From positions 62,501 to 126,500 of the forward strand of contig NZ_WESE01000006.1 of assembly GCF_009184895.1 (NCBI RefSeq): a DNA stretch of 64,000 nt. The letters are read 5' to 3'. This stretch comes from Nostocoides sp. F2B08. GTDB taxonomy: Bacteria; Actinomycetota; Actinomycetes; Actinomycetales; Dermatophilaceae. This document shows, piece after piece, positions 1-7,643 of this stretch. Position 1 is the stretch's first letter, and every line of letters starts with the position of its first letter. Made by a program: the position numbers and the translations under genes. The notes below the pieces were generated by a model. That model was not told the DNA's origin. It saw only the letters and a list, made by a program, of their open reading frames with translations, and searched no databases.

Positions 1-383
1 AGATCGAGTTCGACCTGGTCTGGATCGGGGCCTTCGCGGTGCTCCAGATGGTGATCGGAGTGCTCTACCAGACGCTCTTCCTCAGCCGCACGAGTGCGAC
101 GCCCGGCAAGACCGTCGCGGGCATCAGCGTCCGCCTCGTCGAGCGACCAGGGGTCCTCAGCCCCGCGGACGCGCTGCGCCGCTCGGTCCTACGGCCGGTG
201 CTCTGGCTGTTCACCTACACCCCCGTTCTCAGCCTCTTCGCGATGCCGCTCAGCGTTCTCGACGCCGCGTTCGCGCTCTGGGACCCGCGCCGACAGACGT
301 TGCACGACAAGATCGGCCGCACGGTCGTCGTCCAGGGCCGCCAGGAGCGGGTGCCCCACCAGGAGCGGGCCGCGCAGCAGTAG
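1..383 (+). CDS. RDD family membrane protein, 3' part only
   Basis: The window opens inside this gene; the frame is open from base 3 and ends at TAG 381-383. The visible C-terminal part has hydrophobic stretches (VLQMVIGVLYQTLFL and VLWLFTYTPVLSLF). It carries the RDD-family hallmarks TPGKTVAGISV (conserved Pro-Gly-Lys after a membrane segment) and LHDKIGRTVVV near the end. RDD proteins are small polytopic membrane proteins of poorly defined function; some relatives have been linked to ion transport. The tail after the domain is short and polar. The family call is fairly safe; nothing can be said about the N-terminus or promoter, which lie outside the window. Confidence 0.75.
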   Translation, partial: IEFDLVWIGAFAVLQMVIGVLYQTLFLSRTSATPGKTVAGISVRLVERPGVLSPADALRRSVLRPVLWLFTYTPVLSLFAMPLSVLDAAFALWDPRRQTLHDKIGRTVVVQGRQERVPHQERAAQQ

Positions 384-386
384 CCG

Positions 387-1646
387 CTAGGGGGTGCGGG
401 CCGGGCGGACCGTTCCGCTGCACTCGCCGAGCCCGATCCGGGTCCCGTGCGGCCCCGGGGCGCTCGCACGCAGGACGACGGTGTCACCGTCCTCGAGGAA
501 GGTCCGCTCCGATCCGTCGCCGAGCCGGACCGGCTCCTGACCGCTCCACGAGAGCTCGAGGAAGCAGCCGCGGGTCTCCTTGGCCGGCCCCGAGACAGTC
601 CCCGAACCGAACAGGTCGCCCGGCCGGACGGTGGCCCCGTTGACGGTCAGGTGGGTGAGCATCTGGGCCGGCGACCAGTACATGTCGCGGTATGCGGGGC
701 GCGAGACGACCGTGCCGTTCCACTCGACCTCGTAGTCGATGTCGAGGCCGTATGCGGTGCTCGCCCCGTCCTCGGTCGGAGCGCCGCGCAGGTAGTCCAG
801 TGGGGCAGGGTCCTGCCCGGGCAGGGGCACCCTGGCCGCTCGCAGCGCGTCCATCGTCACGACCCACGGTGAGATCGACGTCGCGAAGGACTTGCCGAGG
901 AACGGGCCGAGGGGGACGTACTCCCAGGCCTGGATGTCCCGTGCGGACCAGTCGTTGAGGATCACGACGCCGAAGAGGTGCTCGTCGGCCCGGTCGAGCG
1001 GGACCGGCTCGCCGAGGTCGGTCGAGCCGCCGACGACGAAGCCGAGCTCGGCCTCGATGTCGAGCCGCTGGGAGGCCCCGAACGTCGGAGCGTCCGCTGT
1101 GGGCGGCTTGCGCTGCCCGCACGGACGGACGATGTCGGTGCCGGAGAGGACGACCGTGCCGGAGCGGCCGTGGTAGCCGATCGGCAGGTGCTTCCAGTTC
1201 GGGGTGAGCGGCTCGGAGTCGGGCCGGAAGATGCGGCCGACGTTGCTCGCATGGTGCTCGCTCGCGTAGAAGTCGACGTAGTCCGCGACGGCGATCGGCA
1301 GGTGCATCGTGACGTCGGAGAGGGGGAGCAGGTGCGGCTCGACCGCGTCGCGGTAGGAGTCGTTGACGAGGATCTCCGTGACCCACTCGCGCGCCGAACG
1401 CCACGCGTGCGCCCCGAGTGCGAGGAACGGGTTGAGCGTCTCCGCCCGCCACACCAGGGCCGACTCCATGCCGGCGTCCTCGGCGCAGGGCGCGAGGTCG
1501 AGGACCCGGTCGCCGACCCGCACCCCGACCCTTGGCGCGGTGCCCTCGGTCGAGAAGACGCCGTAGGGCAGGTTGTCGATGCCGAACGGGTCGTCGGCCG
1601 CGAGGTCGAGCCAGGTCGGGGGTGTCGAGGAGGGGGTGGGCTGCAT
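387..1646 (-). CDS. fahA: Fumarylacetoacetase
   Basis: A 419-residue fumarylacetoacetate hydrolase, the last step of tyrosine/homogentisate breakdown, splitting 4-fumarylacetoacetate into fumarate and acetoacetate. The N-terminal SH3-like part contains FGIDNLPYGVFS. The catalytic C-terminal part has the family motifs YVDFYASEHHASNVG, PIGYHGRSGTVV, DIEAELGFVV (metal-binding Glu residues), LNDWSARDIQAWEY and FGSGTVSGP. Length matches bacterial and eukaryotic FAH. The frame stays open far upstream (antisense to hmgA), but the ATG at 1646 begins the conserved protein and lies 7 nt after a TAGACT -10 box, so a leaderless start is likely. Divergent from hmgA, which acts two steps earlier in the pathway. 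No maleylacetoacetate isomerase gene is in the window. Confidence 0.95.
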   Translation of the reverse strand: MQPTPSSTPPTWLDLAADDPFGIDNLPYGVFSTEGTAPRVGVRVGDRVLDLAPCAEDAGMESALVWRAETLNPFLALGAHAWRSAREWVTEILVNDSYRDAVEPHLLPLSDVTMHLPIAVADYVDFYASEHHASNVGRIFRPDSEPLTPNWKHLPIGYHGRSGTVVLSGTDIVRPCGQRKPPTADAPTFGASQRLDIEAELGFVVGGSTDLGEPVPLDRADEHLFGVVILNDWSARDIQAWEYVPLGPFLGKSFATSISPWVVTMDALRAARVPLPGQDPAPLDYLRGAPTEDGASTAYGLDIDYEVEWNGTVVSRPAYRDMYWSPAQMLTHLTVNGATVRPGDLFGSGTVSGPAKETRGCFLELSWSGQEPVRLGDGSERTFLEDGDTVVLRASAPGPHGTRIGLGECSGTVRPARTP

Positions 1647-1653
1647 GGCCGCC

Positions 1654-1659
1654 AGTCTA
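1654..1659 (-). promoter_or_regulatory. -10 box TAGACT for fahA (leaderless)
   Basis: TAGACT on the minus strand, 7 nt before the fahA ATG. The spacing would put +1 at or next to the start codon. No Shine-Dalgarno sequence is present. Confidence 0.4.
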
Positions 1660-1713
1660 GGGAGCGCGTCGCGGCGGGGCACGGCTGAGCAGGGTCGATG
1701 GAGCGCTGGTCGA

Positions 1714-1719
1714 TAGAGT
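1714..1719 (+). promoter_or_regulatory. -10 box TAGAGT for hmgA (leaderless)
   Basis: TAGAGT 8 nt before the ATG at 1728. This favours 1728 over the upstream in-frame ATG at 1698, which would lie before the promoter. Confidence 0.4.
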
Positions 1720-1727
1720 GCTGTGGC

Positions 1728-2993
1728 ATGGCGCACTACCAGGCGATGGGCAGCATCCCGCCCAAGCGACACACCCAGCACCGGGTGCCCCAGGAGGGCC
1801 GCAGGCCTCGACAGGGCGACCTGTACTACGAGGAGCTGATGGGGGAGGAGGGCTTCTCGTCCGACTCCTCGTTGCTCTACCACCGCTACATCCCGTCCAC
1901 GGTGAGCGGGGCGCGGGAGTGGGTCGTCGGCGACCTCGCGACGAGCCCGAACCAGCCGCTCGTGCCGCGGCACCTGAAGCTGCACGACCTGTTCGCCGAG
2001 CAGGACATCCGCACGACGGACGCGGTGACGGGTCGGCGCCTCGTCCTCGGCAACGGCGACGTCCGCATCCTCTATGTCGTGCCGGGGCAGGACTCCCCGT
2101 GGTACCGCAACGCGATCGGCGACGAGTGCGTCTACGTCGAGCGCGGCTCGGGGCGGGTCGAGACGGTGTTCGGGTCGCTCGAGGTGGGCGAGGGTGACTA
2201 CGTCGTCATCCCGCGGGCGACCACCCACCGCTGGCTCCCCAAGCGGTCCCGGAGCAACCCGCTGCGGCTCTATGTCGTCGAGGCCAACAGCCACATCGCG
2301 CCGCCCAAGCGCTACCTCTCGCGCTACGGGCAGTTCCTCGAGCACAGCCCGTACTGCGAGCGCGACCTGCGCCTGCCGGTCGGTCCCCTCCTCGCCGAGG
2401 ACATCGGCGCCGAGCCCGAGGAGCCGACGAACGTCTACCTCAAGCACCGCGGCACCGGTCCGGGCGGGGTGGCCGGCACGATCCACACCCTGCCCTTCCA
2501 CCCGCTCGACGTCGTCGGCTGGGACGGCTGCCTCTACCCCTATGTCTTCAACATCTCCGACTACGAGCCGATCACCGGCCGGATCCACCAGCCCCCGCCG
2601 GCGCACCAGGTCTTCGAGGGCTGGAACTTCGTCATCTGCAACTTCGTCCCGCGCAAGGTCGACTACCACCCGCTGGCCATCCCGGTGCCGTACTACCACT
2701 CCAACGTCGACAGCGACGAGGTCATGTTCTACGTCGACGGGGACTACGAGGCCCGCAAGGGTTCGGGCATCGGCCGCGGCTCGATCTCGCTGCACCCGGG
2801 TGGTCACCCGCACGGTCCGCAGCCGGGGGCGATGGAGGCCTCGCTCGGCGTCGAGCGCTTCGACGAGCTCGCGGTGATGGTCGACACCTTCCGCCCGCTC
2901 GAGCTCGGCGAGGCCGGTCGGGCGGCCGACGACGGCGTCTACGCGAGCTCGTGGTCACGGGGCTGGGGCAGCGCGGACGAGTCGGACGACTGA
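1728..2993 (+). CDS. hmgA: Homogentisate 1,2-dioxygenase
   Basis: A 421-residue non-heme iron cupin that opens the ring of homogentisate to maleylacetoacetate in tyrosine/phenylalanine catabolism. The centre has a cupin-type stretch (YVERGSGRVETVFGSLEVG, VIPRATTHRW). The C-terminal active-site region contains PYYHSNVDSDEVMFYVDG, with the iron-ligand His and acidic residue, and SLHPGGHPHGPQPG with further His ligands. Length is in the usual 380-440 range. Start chosen at ATG 1728 because the -10-like TAGAGT at 1714-1719 excludes the upstream ATG. Divergent partner fahA completes the pathway, so both ends of homogentisate breakdown are encoded here around an 81-bp promoter region. Confidence 0.95.
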   Translation: MAHYQAMGSIPPKRHTQHRVPQEGRRPRQGDLYYEELMGEEGFSSDSSLLYHRYIPSTVSGAREWVVGDLATSPNQPLVPRHLKLHDLFAEQDIRTTDAVTGRRLVLGNGDVRILYVVPGQDSPWYRNAIGDECVYVERGSGRVETVFGSLEVGEGDYVVIPRATTHRWLPKRSRSNPLRLYVVEANSHIAPPKRYLSRYGQFLEHSPYCERDLRLPVGPLLAEDIGAEPEEPTNVYLKHRGTGPGGVAGTIHTLPFHPLDVVGWDGCLYPYVFNISDYEPITGRIHQPPPAHQVFEGWNFVICNFVPRKVDYHPLAIPVPYYHSNVDSDEVMFYVDGDYEARKGSGIGRGSISLHPGGHPHGPQPGAMEASLGVERFDELAVMVDTFRPLELGEAGRAADDGVYASSWSRGWGSADESDD

Positions 2994-2996
2994 ACC

Positions 2997-3002
2997 TATG
3001 CT
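2997..3002 (+). promoter_or_regulatory. -10 box TATGCT for clpS (leaderless)
   Basis: TATGCT overlapping the region just after the hmgA stop, 6 nt before the clpS GTG. Suggests clpS has its own promoter despite the 15-nt gap from hmgA. Confidence 0.4.
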
Positions 3003-3008
3003 GGCCGG

Positions 3009-3299
3009 GTGACCGCGAGCCCTGCCCTCGACGAGATCGTCGAGGCCGACGAGGACGTCGTCCCGGACCTGCCGTGGGTGACGATCGTCTGGAACGACCC
3101 GGTCAACCTCATGACCTATGTGACCTTCGTGTTCCAGAGCTACTTCGGCTACTCGCGCGCCAAGGCCGAGAAGCTGATGATGGACGTCCACGTCGAGGGG
3201 CGGGCCGTCGTCTCGCACGGCAGCCGTGAGGAGATGGAGCGCGACGCCGAGGCCCTCCAGGGGTACGGCCTGTGGGCGACGTTCCAGAAGGACGACTGA
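3009..3299 (+). CDS. clpS: ClpS, ATP-dependent Clp protease adaptor
   Basis: A 96-residue ClpS. It delivers N-degron substrates (bulky N-terminal residues) to ClpA/ClpC-ClpP in the cytoplasm. The folded core starts at about residue 23 with [16 protein letters not shown], containing the N-D-P binding-pocket motif. It continues with [21 protein letters not shown] and [19 protein letters not shown], all canonical ClpS blocks. The first 20 residues are acidic and disordered-looking, as expected for the Clp-contacting tail. GTG start, leaderless. One base separates it from the DUF2017 gene, a common actinobacterial pairing. Confidence 0.95.
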   Translation: MTASPALDEIVEADEDVVPDLPWVTIVWNDPVNLMTYVTFVFQSYFGYSRAKAEKLMMDVHVEGRAVVSHGSREEMERDAEALQGYGLWATFQKDD

Positions 3300-3300
3300 C

Positions 3301-3984
3301 ATGGCGAGAGGGTTCAAGGTCCGGCACGTCGGTGCGGGGAGGAACAAGGAGCCGCGGTATGCGGCGCGCATGGACGCCGACGAGCGCGCCATCGTCGCGG
3401 GGCTGATGCTCCAGGTGGCCGAGCTCATCGAGGTGCCCGAGGCGCCGAGCGCGGAGGCGCCGGGGGACGCGTTCGAGGACATCGTCGCCCGGCTCGGTAT
3501 GAGCGTCGGTCCGGCGGCCCCCGGACCGGACGCCGAGGAGGGCTCGCGGGCCGAACGGCCCGGTCATGTGGCCGAGAGCGAGGACCCCGCGGTGCGGAGA
3601 CTGTTCCCGATCGCGAACCGCACCGATCCCGAGGCGGCCGCCGAGTTCGCGCGGCTGAGCGAGTCGGGGCTCAGGCAGCGCAAGCGGGACAACCTCCTCC
3701 GTGCCGCCGCCGTGCTCGACGTGACCGACACCATCGAGCTGACGCCGGCGGACGCCCAGGCGGTGCTCGTCGCACTGACCGACGTCCGAGTCGTCATCGG
3801 CGAGCGGATGGGGCTGCGCACCGACGAGGACGCCGCCTCCCTCGACCTCGTGGCCGCCGAGCTCGACGAGGACGACCCCCGGCTGCACTTCGTCCTCGTC
3901 TACGACTTCCTCACCTGGCTCCAGGAGTCACTCGCGGTGGCGCTGCTGCGGTCGGTGCCGGAGAAGGGCACCCGCAGCGAGTAG
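3301..3984 (+). CDS. DUF2017 family protein
   Basis: A 227-residue protein of unknown function. It begins MARGFKVRHVG and includes DADERAIVAGLMLQVAELI, which resembles the conserved first helix of DUF2017. The middle (about 45-90) is acidic and low complexity. The second half is helical (RQRKRDNLLRAAAVLD, ADAQAVLVALTDVRVVIGERMG, DFLTWLQESLAVALL). No signal peptide or catalytic motif is visible. It starts one base after the clpS stop, so the two are probably co-transcribed. The ClpS-DUF2017 neighbourhood is common in actinobacteria, which suggests but does not prove a role near regulated proteolysis. Confidence 0.8.
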   Translation: MARGFKVRHVGAGRNKEPRYAARMDADERAIVAGLMLQVAELIEVPEAPSAEAPGDAFEDIVARLGMSVGPAAPGPDAEEGSRAERPGHVAESEDPAVRRLFPIANRTDPEAAAEFARLSESGLRQRKRDNLLRAAAVLDVTDTIELTPADAQAVLVALTDVRVVIGERMGLRTDEDAASLDLVAAELDEDDPRLHFVLVYDFLTWLQESLAVALLRSVPEKGTRSE

Positions 3985-3993
3985 TCCGTCCCC

Positions 3994-6225
3994 TCAGGTC
4001 TGGAACGTGACGTCGCTGCCGAACGCGACGAGCGGCTCGGCCCCGGGGGTTTCGGAGACGGCCGCGGCGAGCGCAGCAGCGGCGTCCTGTCCCCGGGCGA
4101 GGCGCTCGTGGTAGGCCACCGATGCCGCGGCGGAGGCCTCGTCGGCGATGGGTGCGACGGCCGCGACGACGCAGCGCACCCCGAAGGCGAGCAGCGCGGC
4201 GGTCATCCCGAGGGCCTCGCCCCCGACCCGCACCTGTGCGCGCCCGACGTCGCACGCGGACAGGACGACATGCTGGGCGCGGACGTCGTGGACGAGCTCG
4301 TGGGCGAACAGCGGGCCGTCGCACAGCCGCAGCGAGGAGAACAGCGGGTCGTCACCGGAGTGATGACCATGCGCCGCCACGTGGACGACGTCGTCCGAGG
4401 CCAGCGAGTGTGCGACGTCGCCGGTCGAGGAGCCCTCGGGCGGGGCCGCCGCACCGACCCCGCGCTCACCCCACAGGCACGCGATCCGGGACACCTCGTC
4501 CCGGGCTCCGCTCAGTCCGGGACCGAGGTGGGCGCCCAGGCGCTCGACAGCGACGGGGGTCTCGGCGCGGTGGCGGTCCCACCGGGTGGCCGAGGGGGTG
4601 ACGGTGACGGGTCGCTGTCCCACCTGTGGCAGGGAGTTCCAGGCCACGGCGTGCAGGGTCTGGTTCGGCGCGATGACGAGCCGGTCGTGGTCGGCCACCT
4701 CGGGCAGGGCGCCGAGGAGGACCTCGCCGAGGCGGGCCGCGGACTCGGCCCGAGCCCGGCGCAGCATGGCCTGCAACGCGGGCTGGTGCTGGGCGAAGGC
4801 GGACCCGCGCAGGTCGCGCCGCGCGTTCCCGGCGAGCGTCGCCACGTCGTCGCGTGACCCGATCCGGCGCAGGACCTGCACGTCCGCGCCGTCGGTGACC
4901 GCCGCATACACCTCACCTGCCGTCTCGGCGAAGACGAGGTATGCGGTGCCCGCCGGGAGCCGTTCGGCCAGCGTGTCGTGGGAGAGGGTGTCGGTGGCCG
5001 GCGTCGCGCCCCGGGCCAGGCCGGTGCGCCAGGCGCGGCGGGCGATCTCGCGCTGCAGCCGCGCCGTCCGCCGGTCACGCTCCGCGGGCTCGGTCTCCTG
5101 GAGGCCGACCGGGGAGGAGAGCCACCGCAGCTCCTCGATCAGTGCGGTAGTGCGTGGGTCGGTCGAGATCGTCAGCTCGCGGGCCCGGGCCGACGCCGCC
5201 CGCCACCGCTCGATCGTGTCGATGAAGGCAGCGGCCGAGCCCGAGCCGATCGATCGCCGGAGGTCGAGCTGGGCGAGGCGCACCGCGTGCTGGGCGAGCG
5301 CGGCGCGCAGCTCCAGGCTCTGCACGGCGCTCTGTGCGGTGGTCAGGCTCTCGCTCCCCGCGCGGGCCGCCGCTGCGAAGCCGGCGTCGTCGCCGGTCTC
5401 GTGGGCCACGAGCGCGCGCAGGTAGTGCTCGTGGATCCGCACCGGCATCCGCAGCGTCGCCGGCCGTCTGAGCCGGGCCAGCTGCCGGCGCGCCCGGTCC
5501 GGATGGCCCCGCAGCACCTCGGCCTCGACGCCGACGAGCGTGGCCTCGACCTCCTCGGCACTGCGCGGATCGGGTGTCCGCCACCGTGCGGCGGCCGCGA
5601 GGGCCCGGTCGGCCGACCGTCCCTCGGTGAGATCGAGGCCGGCGAGGAAGAGCTCGGCGAGCGCCTGACGCGACTCGGCCTGGCGTGTCGCGAATGCCTC
5701 GACGGCCTCGCTCGCCCTGCTGCGCGCGTGGTCGGGGTCCTGGCGCAGGACCGCACATCGGGCGAGGTCGAGGAGGATGTCGCCGACGTCGAGGAGGTGG
5801 TCGGACTCGCGCGCGTCGTCGAGGGCGGCGCACAGCAGCTCTTCGGCCTCCTCGACCAGGCCGGCGTCCATGAGCGCCTCCGCGTGGTCGAGCTTGGCGC
5901 GGTCGCGGGAGACCTCGACGTCCATCGCGTCGGCCTCCTCCATGAGGGTCAGCGCGCGGGGCAGGTCGCCGGAGACGAAGTACGCACAGCCGAGGTTGTG
6001 GGTCGCCTTGAACACGTGGGCGTCGAGGTCGGCGGCCGCCGCGATCTCACGCGCCCGCTCGAGGTGGCTCTTGGCATCGTCGAGCCGGCGCAGGGACAGG
6101 TCGGCCAGCCCGAGGGTGATGAGCGTGGACGCCTGCTCCACCGGGCCGAGGTGCTCGAAGAGCTCCACCGCCTCGAGGAGCTCTTCACGGGCCGCCGCCC
6201 AGTTGCCGGACCGGGCGTCGATCAC
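3994..6225 (-). CDS. TPR-CHAT domain protein (caspase-like protease)
   Basis: At least 743 residues. The first ~330 are tetratricopeptide-like helical hairpins (AAREELLEAVELFEHLG, LDDAKSHLERAREIA, THNLGCAYFVSGDLPRAL, EAEELLCAALDDAR). A linker follows, then a C-terminal CHAT (caspase/HetF) domain. Both members of the catalytic dyad are present: His619 in HVAAHGHH and Cys658 in VVLSACDVG, so the protease is predicted active. CHAT proteases usually act on one partner protein once the TPR sensor is triggered. Last gene of the S8-sigma-small protein-CHAT operon. Oddity: TPR coding continues upstream in the same frame to 6531 with no ATG, GTG or TTG, stopping at the upstream gene's TGA. GTG 6225 is therefore only the first usable start in this frame and the true N-terminus is unresolved. 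Confidence 0.85.
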   Translation of the reverse strand: MIDARSGNWAAAREELLEAVELFEHLGPVEQASTLITLGLADLSLRRLDDAKSHLERAREIAAAADLDAHVFKATHNLGCAYFVSGDLPRALTLMEEADAMDVEVSRDRAKLDHAEALMDAGLVEEAEELLCAALDDARESDHLLDVGDILLDLARCAVLRQDPDHARSRASEAVEAFATRQAESRQALAELFLAGLDLTEGRSADRALAAAARWRTPDPRSAEEVEATLVGVEAEVLRGHPDRARRQLARLRRPATLRMPVRIHEHYLRALVAHETGDDAGFAAAARAGSESLTTAQSAVQSLELRAALAQHAVRLAQLDLRRSIGSGSAAAFIDTIERWRAASARARELTISTDPRTTALIEELRWLSSPVGLQETEPAERDRRTARLQREIARRAWRTGLARGATPATDTLSHDTLAERLPAGTAYLVFAETAGEVYAAVTDGADVQVLRRIGSRDDVATLAGNARRDLRGSAFAQHQPALQAMLRRARAESAARLGEVLLGALPEVADHDRLVIAPNQTLHAVAWNSLPQVGQRPVTVTPSATRWDRHRAETPVAVERLGAHLGPGLSGARDEVSRIACLWGERGVGAAAPPEGSSTGDVAHSLASDDVVHVAAHGHHSGDDPLFSSLRLCDGPLFAHELVHDVRAQHVVLSACDVGRAQVRVGGEALGMTAALLAFGVRCVVAAVAPIADEASAAASVAYHERLARGQDAAAALAAAVSETPGAEPLVAFGSDVTFQT

Positions 6226-6535
6226 ACCTTGCTGGATGTGGGTGAGGGCGACGAGGTCGCCGGCCCCGGCCGCCCCGGCCAGGGAGCGGGCGCGCCGGAG
6301 GAGCTCGGCGGCCGCCGCATACCCCTCGAGCTCGAGGGTGGTCAGCGCTCCGGTGACGTCGACCCGGACCCGGAGCCGTTGGACGGGCTCAGCCCCGTCG
6401 AGGCGCGCAAGGGTCTGACGAGCCTGCTCGAGTGTGTCCGCAGCCGCACGGAAGTCACCGAGGTCGTTGAGGCGTCGTCCCTCGGCCCAGAGCTGCTCGG
6501 CCTGTGCGAGCCCGTCGATGTGTCCCGCCCTTCAC
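6226..6535 (-). other. Start-less TPR coding extension upstream of the CHAT gene
   Basis: In the CHAT frame, 6226-6531 encodes a clear TPR-like stretch (AEQLWAEGRRLNDLGDFRAA, then ADTLEQARQTLARL) with no ATG, GTG or TTG codon. The frame begins right after the TGA (6532-6534) of the upstream gene, which is in the same frame. A GTG at 6535-6533 overlaps that TGA in the usual coupled GTGA arrangement but reads in another frame. Removing one G from the run at about 6528-6530 would join this GTG to the TPR frame. Possible explanations: a one-base assembly or real frameshift, programmed slippage on the G run, stop-codon readthrough, or a non-standard start. Confidence 0.6.
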
Positions 6536-7041
6536 AGCTCGATCGTCGGGGTGATCACCGGCCGTGCGGCCGGGTCGTCGGTGCGTCGGAACACGAAGTG
6601 TACGAGACCGCGCTCGATCGCGCCGAAGCCGAACCGGCCGGTCGCGTCCACGGGTGAGGTGTGCGAGCCCTCGCGCTCGCGGAGCTCGACCTCGACGGCG
6701 GTCTCCGAGACCCACCCGTTGACCCGGACCCGCCCGTCGTCGGCGTTCTCGAGGTCGATCATGGCGCTCAGGGACCCGCTCGTGAAGGTCACGGTGCTCG
6801 CGCGCTCGTAGGTCGACCGGGCGCCGACCGAACGCACTCCCTCGAGGACGCTCTCCTCGACGATGCGCGCGACCTCCGCCTCGAGGGAGGCGACCGTCAT
6901 GGCGAAACGGATACTGTCGGTGAGGTCGGTCGGGGGAGGGTCGGCGGCGTCCCACATCCGGCGCAGGTCCGCGAGGATTCGCTCATCTGTGTCGTCGATC
7001 GCGGCCGTGGCCAGGCGGTCGATGTCGTCTGGTGTGCTCAT
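6532..7041 (-). CDS. Conserved protein between sigma factor and CHAT genes
   Basis: A 169-residue protein. Residues ~1-75 are acidic and helical (DDIDRLATAAIDDTDERILA, then a helix MTVASLEAEVARIVEESV). Residues ~85-169 are beta-rich: STVTFTSGSLSAMIDL, RVRVNGWVSETAVEVELRE, DATGRFGFGAIERGLVHFVF. This pattern resembles carboxypeptidase-regulatory-like/Ig-fold domains. Its ATG shares one base with the sigma-gene stop (TGATG) and its own TGA abuts the CHAT coding region, so it is translated between them. No signal peptide or catalytic residues are seen. From its position it could be an adaptor, inhibitor, anti-sigma-like partner or CHAT substrate; none can be chosen from sequence alone. Confidence 0.8.
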   Translation of the reverse strand: MSTPDDIDRLATAAIDDTDERILADLRRMWDAADPPPTDLTDSIRFAMTVASLEAEVARIVEESVLEGVRSVGARSTYERASTVTFTSGSLSAMIDLENADDGRVRVNGWVSETAVEVELREREGSHTSPVDATGRFGFGAIERGLVHFVFRRTDDPAARPVITPTIEL

Positions 7042-7643
7042 CAGCGGACTCCGGTCTCGTAGGCGGGATCGCCCAGCAGGGCGGCACGAAGGGTCGCCAG
7101 GCAGCGACCCCGGGTCGGCCCGATGCTGCCGACCGGCATGCCGAGGGCCTCGGCGATGGCGGCGTAGTCGGGACGGTCGGCGAAGGCGATGACACGCAGC
7201 AGGTGACGGCATCGCTCTGACAGTTCTGCGACGTGCTGCCACAGGACGGCCTGCTCGGATGCCTCGATGACGGCATCGGAGACGGGCTCGGTCGCGGTTT
7301 CGGAGAGGTCGTCGAGCTGCTCGAGGTCGGGATGGTTGTCGACGTTGCGGCCGGCTCGGCTCGAGCGCCACGCCTCACGACGGGCGGTGGTCATGAGCCA
7401 CTTGACGACGGACTGAGGATCGTGGATCTCGCCGGCGTGCTCGACGAGGCGCAGCCAGGTCTGCTGCACCACGTCCTCGGCGGTCTCGCGAGGCAGGCCC
7501 TGCCCCCGCGCGACGTGCCAGAGCAGCGGCGTCAGCTCGTCGACGAGATGCGACATCAGGCTGGTGTCCCCGTCGACGTAGGCCGCGAAGGCTCGCGCGG
7601 CGCGGACCGTCAGGGGCACGGTCTCCTCACCGGCGGCACTCAT
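7041..7643 (-). CDS. Sigma-70 family (ECF-type) RNA polymerase sigma factor
   Basis: A 200-residue alternative sigma factor. Region 2 is visible as FAAYVDGDTSLMSHLVDELT, then ETAEDVVQQTWLRLVEH (the core-binding D-x-x-Q-x-W-L motif) and WLMTTARREAWRSSR (-10 recognition). An acidic linker (LEQLDDLSETATEPVSDA) leads to region 4, CRHLLRVIAFADRPDYAAIA followed by LGMPVGSIGPTRGRCLATLR, a helix-turn-helix for the -35 element. It overlaps the upstream subtilase stop by 4 nt (ATGA) and the next start by 1 nt, so expression is tightly coupled. No standard zinc-binding anti-sigma gene is adjacent. It may drive its own operon or a separate response. Confidence 0.9.
   Translation of the reverse strand: MSAAGEETVPLTVRAARAFAAYVDGDTSLMSHLVDELTPLLWHVARGQGLPRETAEDVVQQTWLRLVEHAGEIHDPQSVVKWLMTTARREAWRSSRAGRNVDNHPDLEQLDDLSETATEPVSDAVIEASEQAVLWQHVAELSERCRHLLRVIAFADRPDYAAIAEALGMPVGSIGPTRGRCLATLRAALLGDPAYETGVR

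Noticed and set aside
387-2813. 808-codon minus-strand frame covering fahA and the antisense of hmgA
   Set aside because: Only the last 419 codons match fumarylacetoacetase. The upstream part is Arg/Val/Asp-rich antisense of a clear dioxygenase gene, and a -10 box lies just before ATG 1646.
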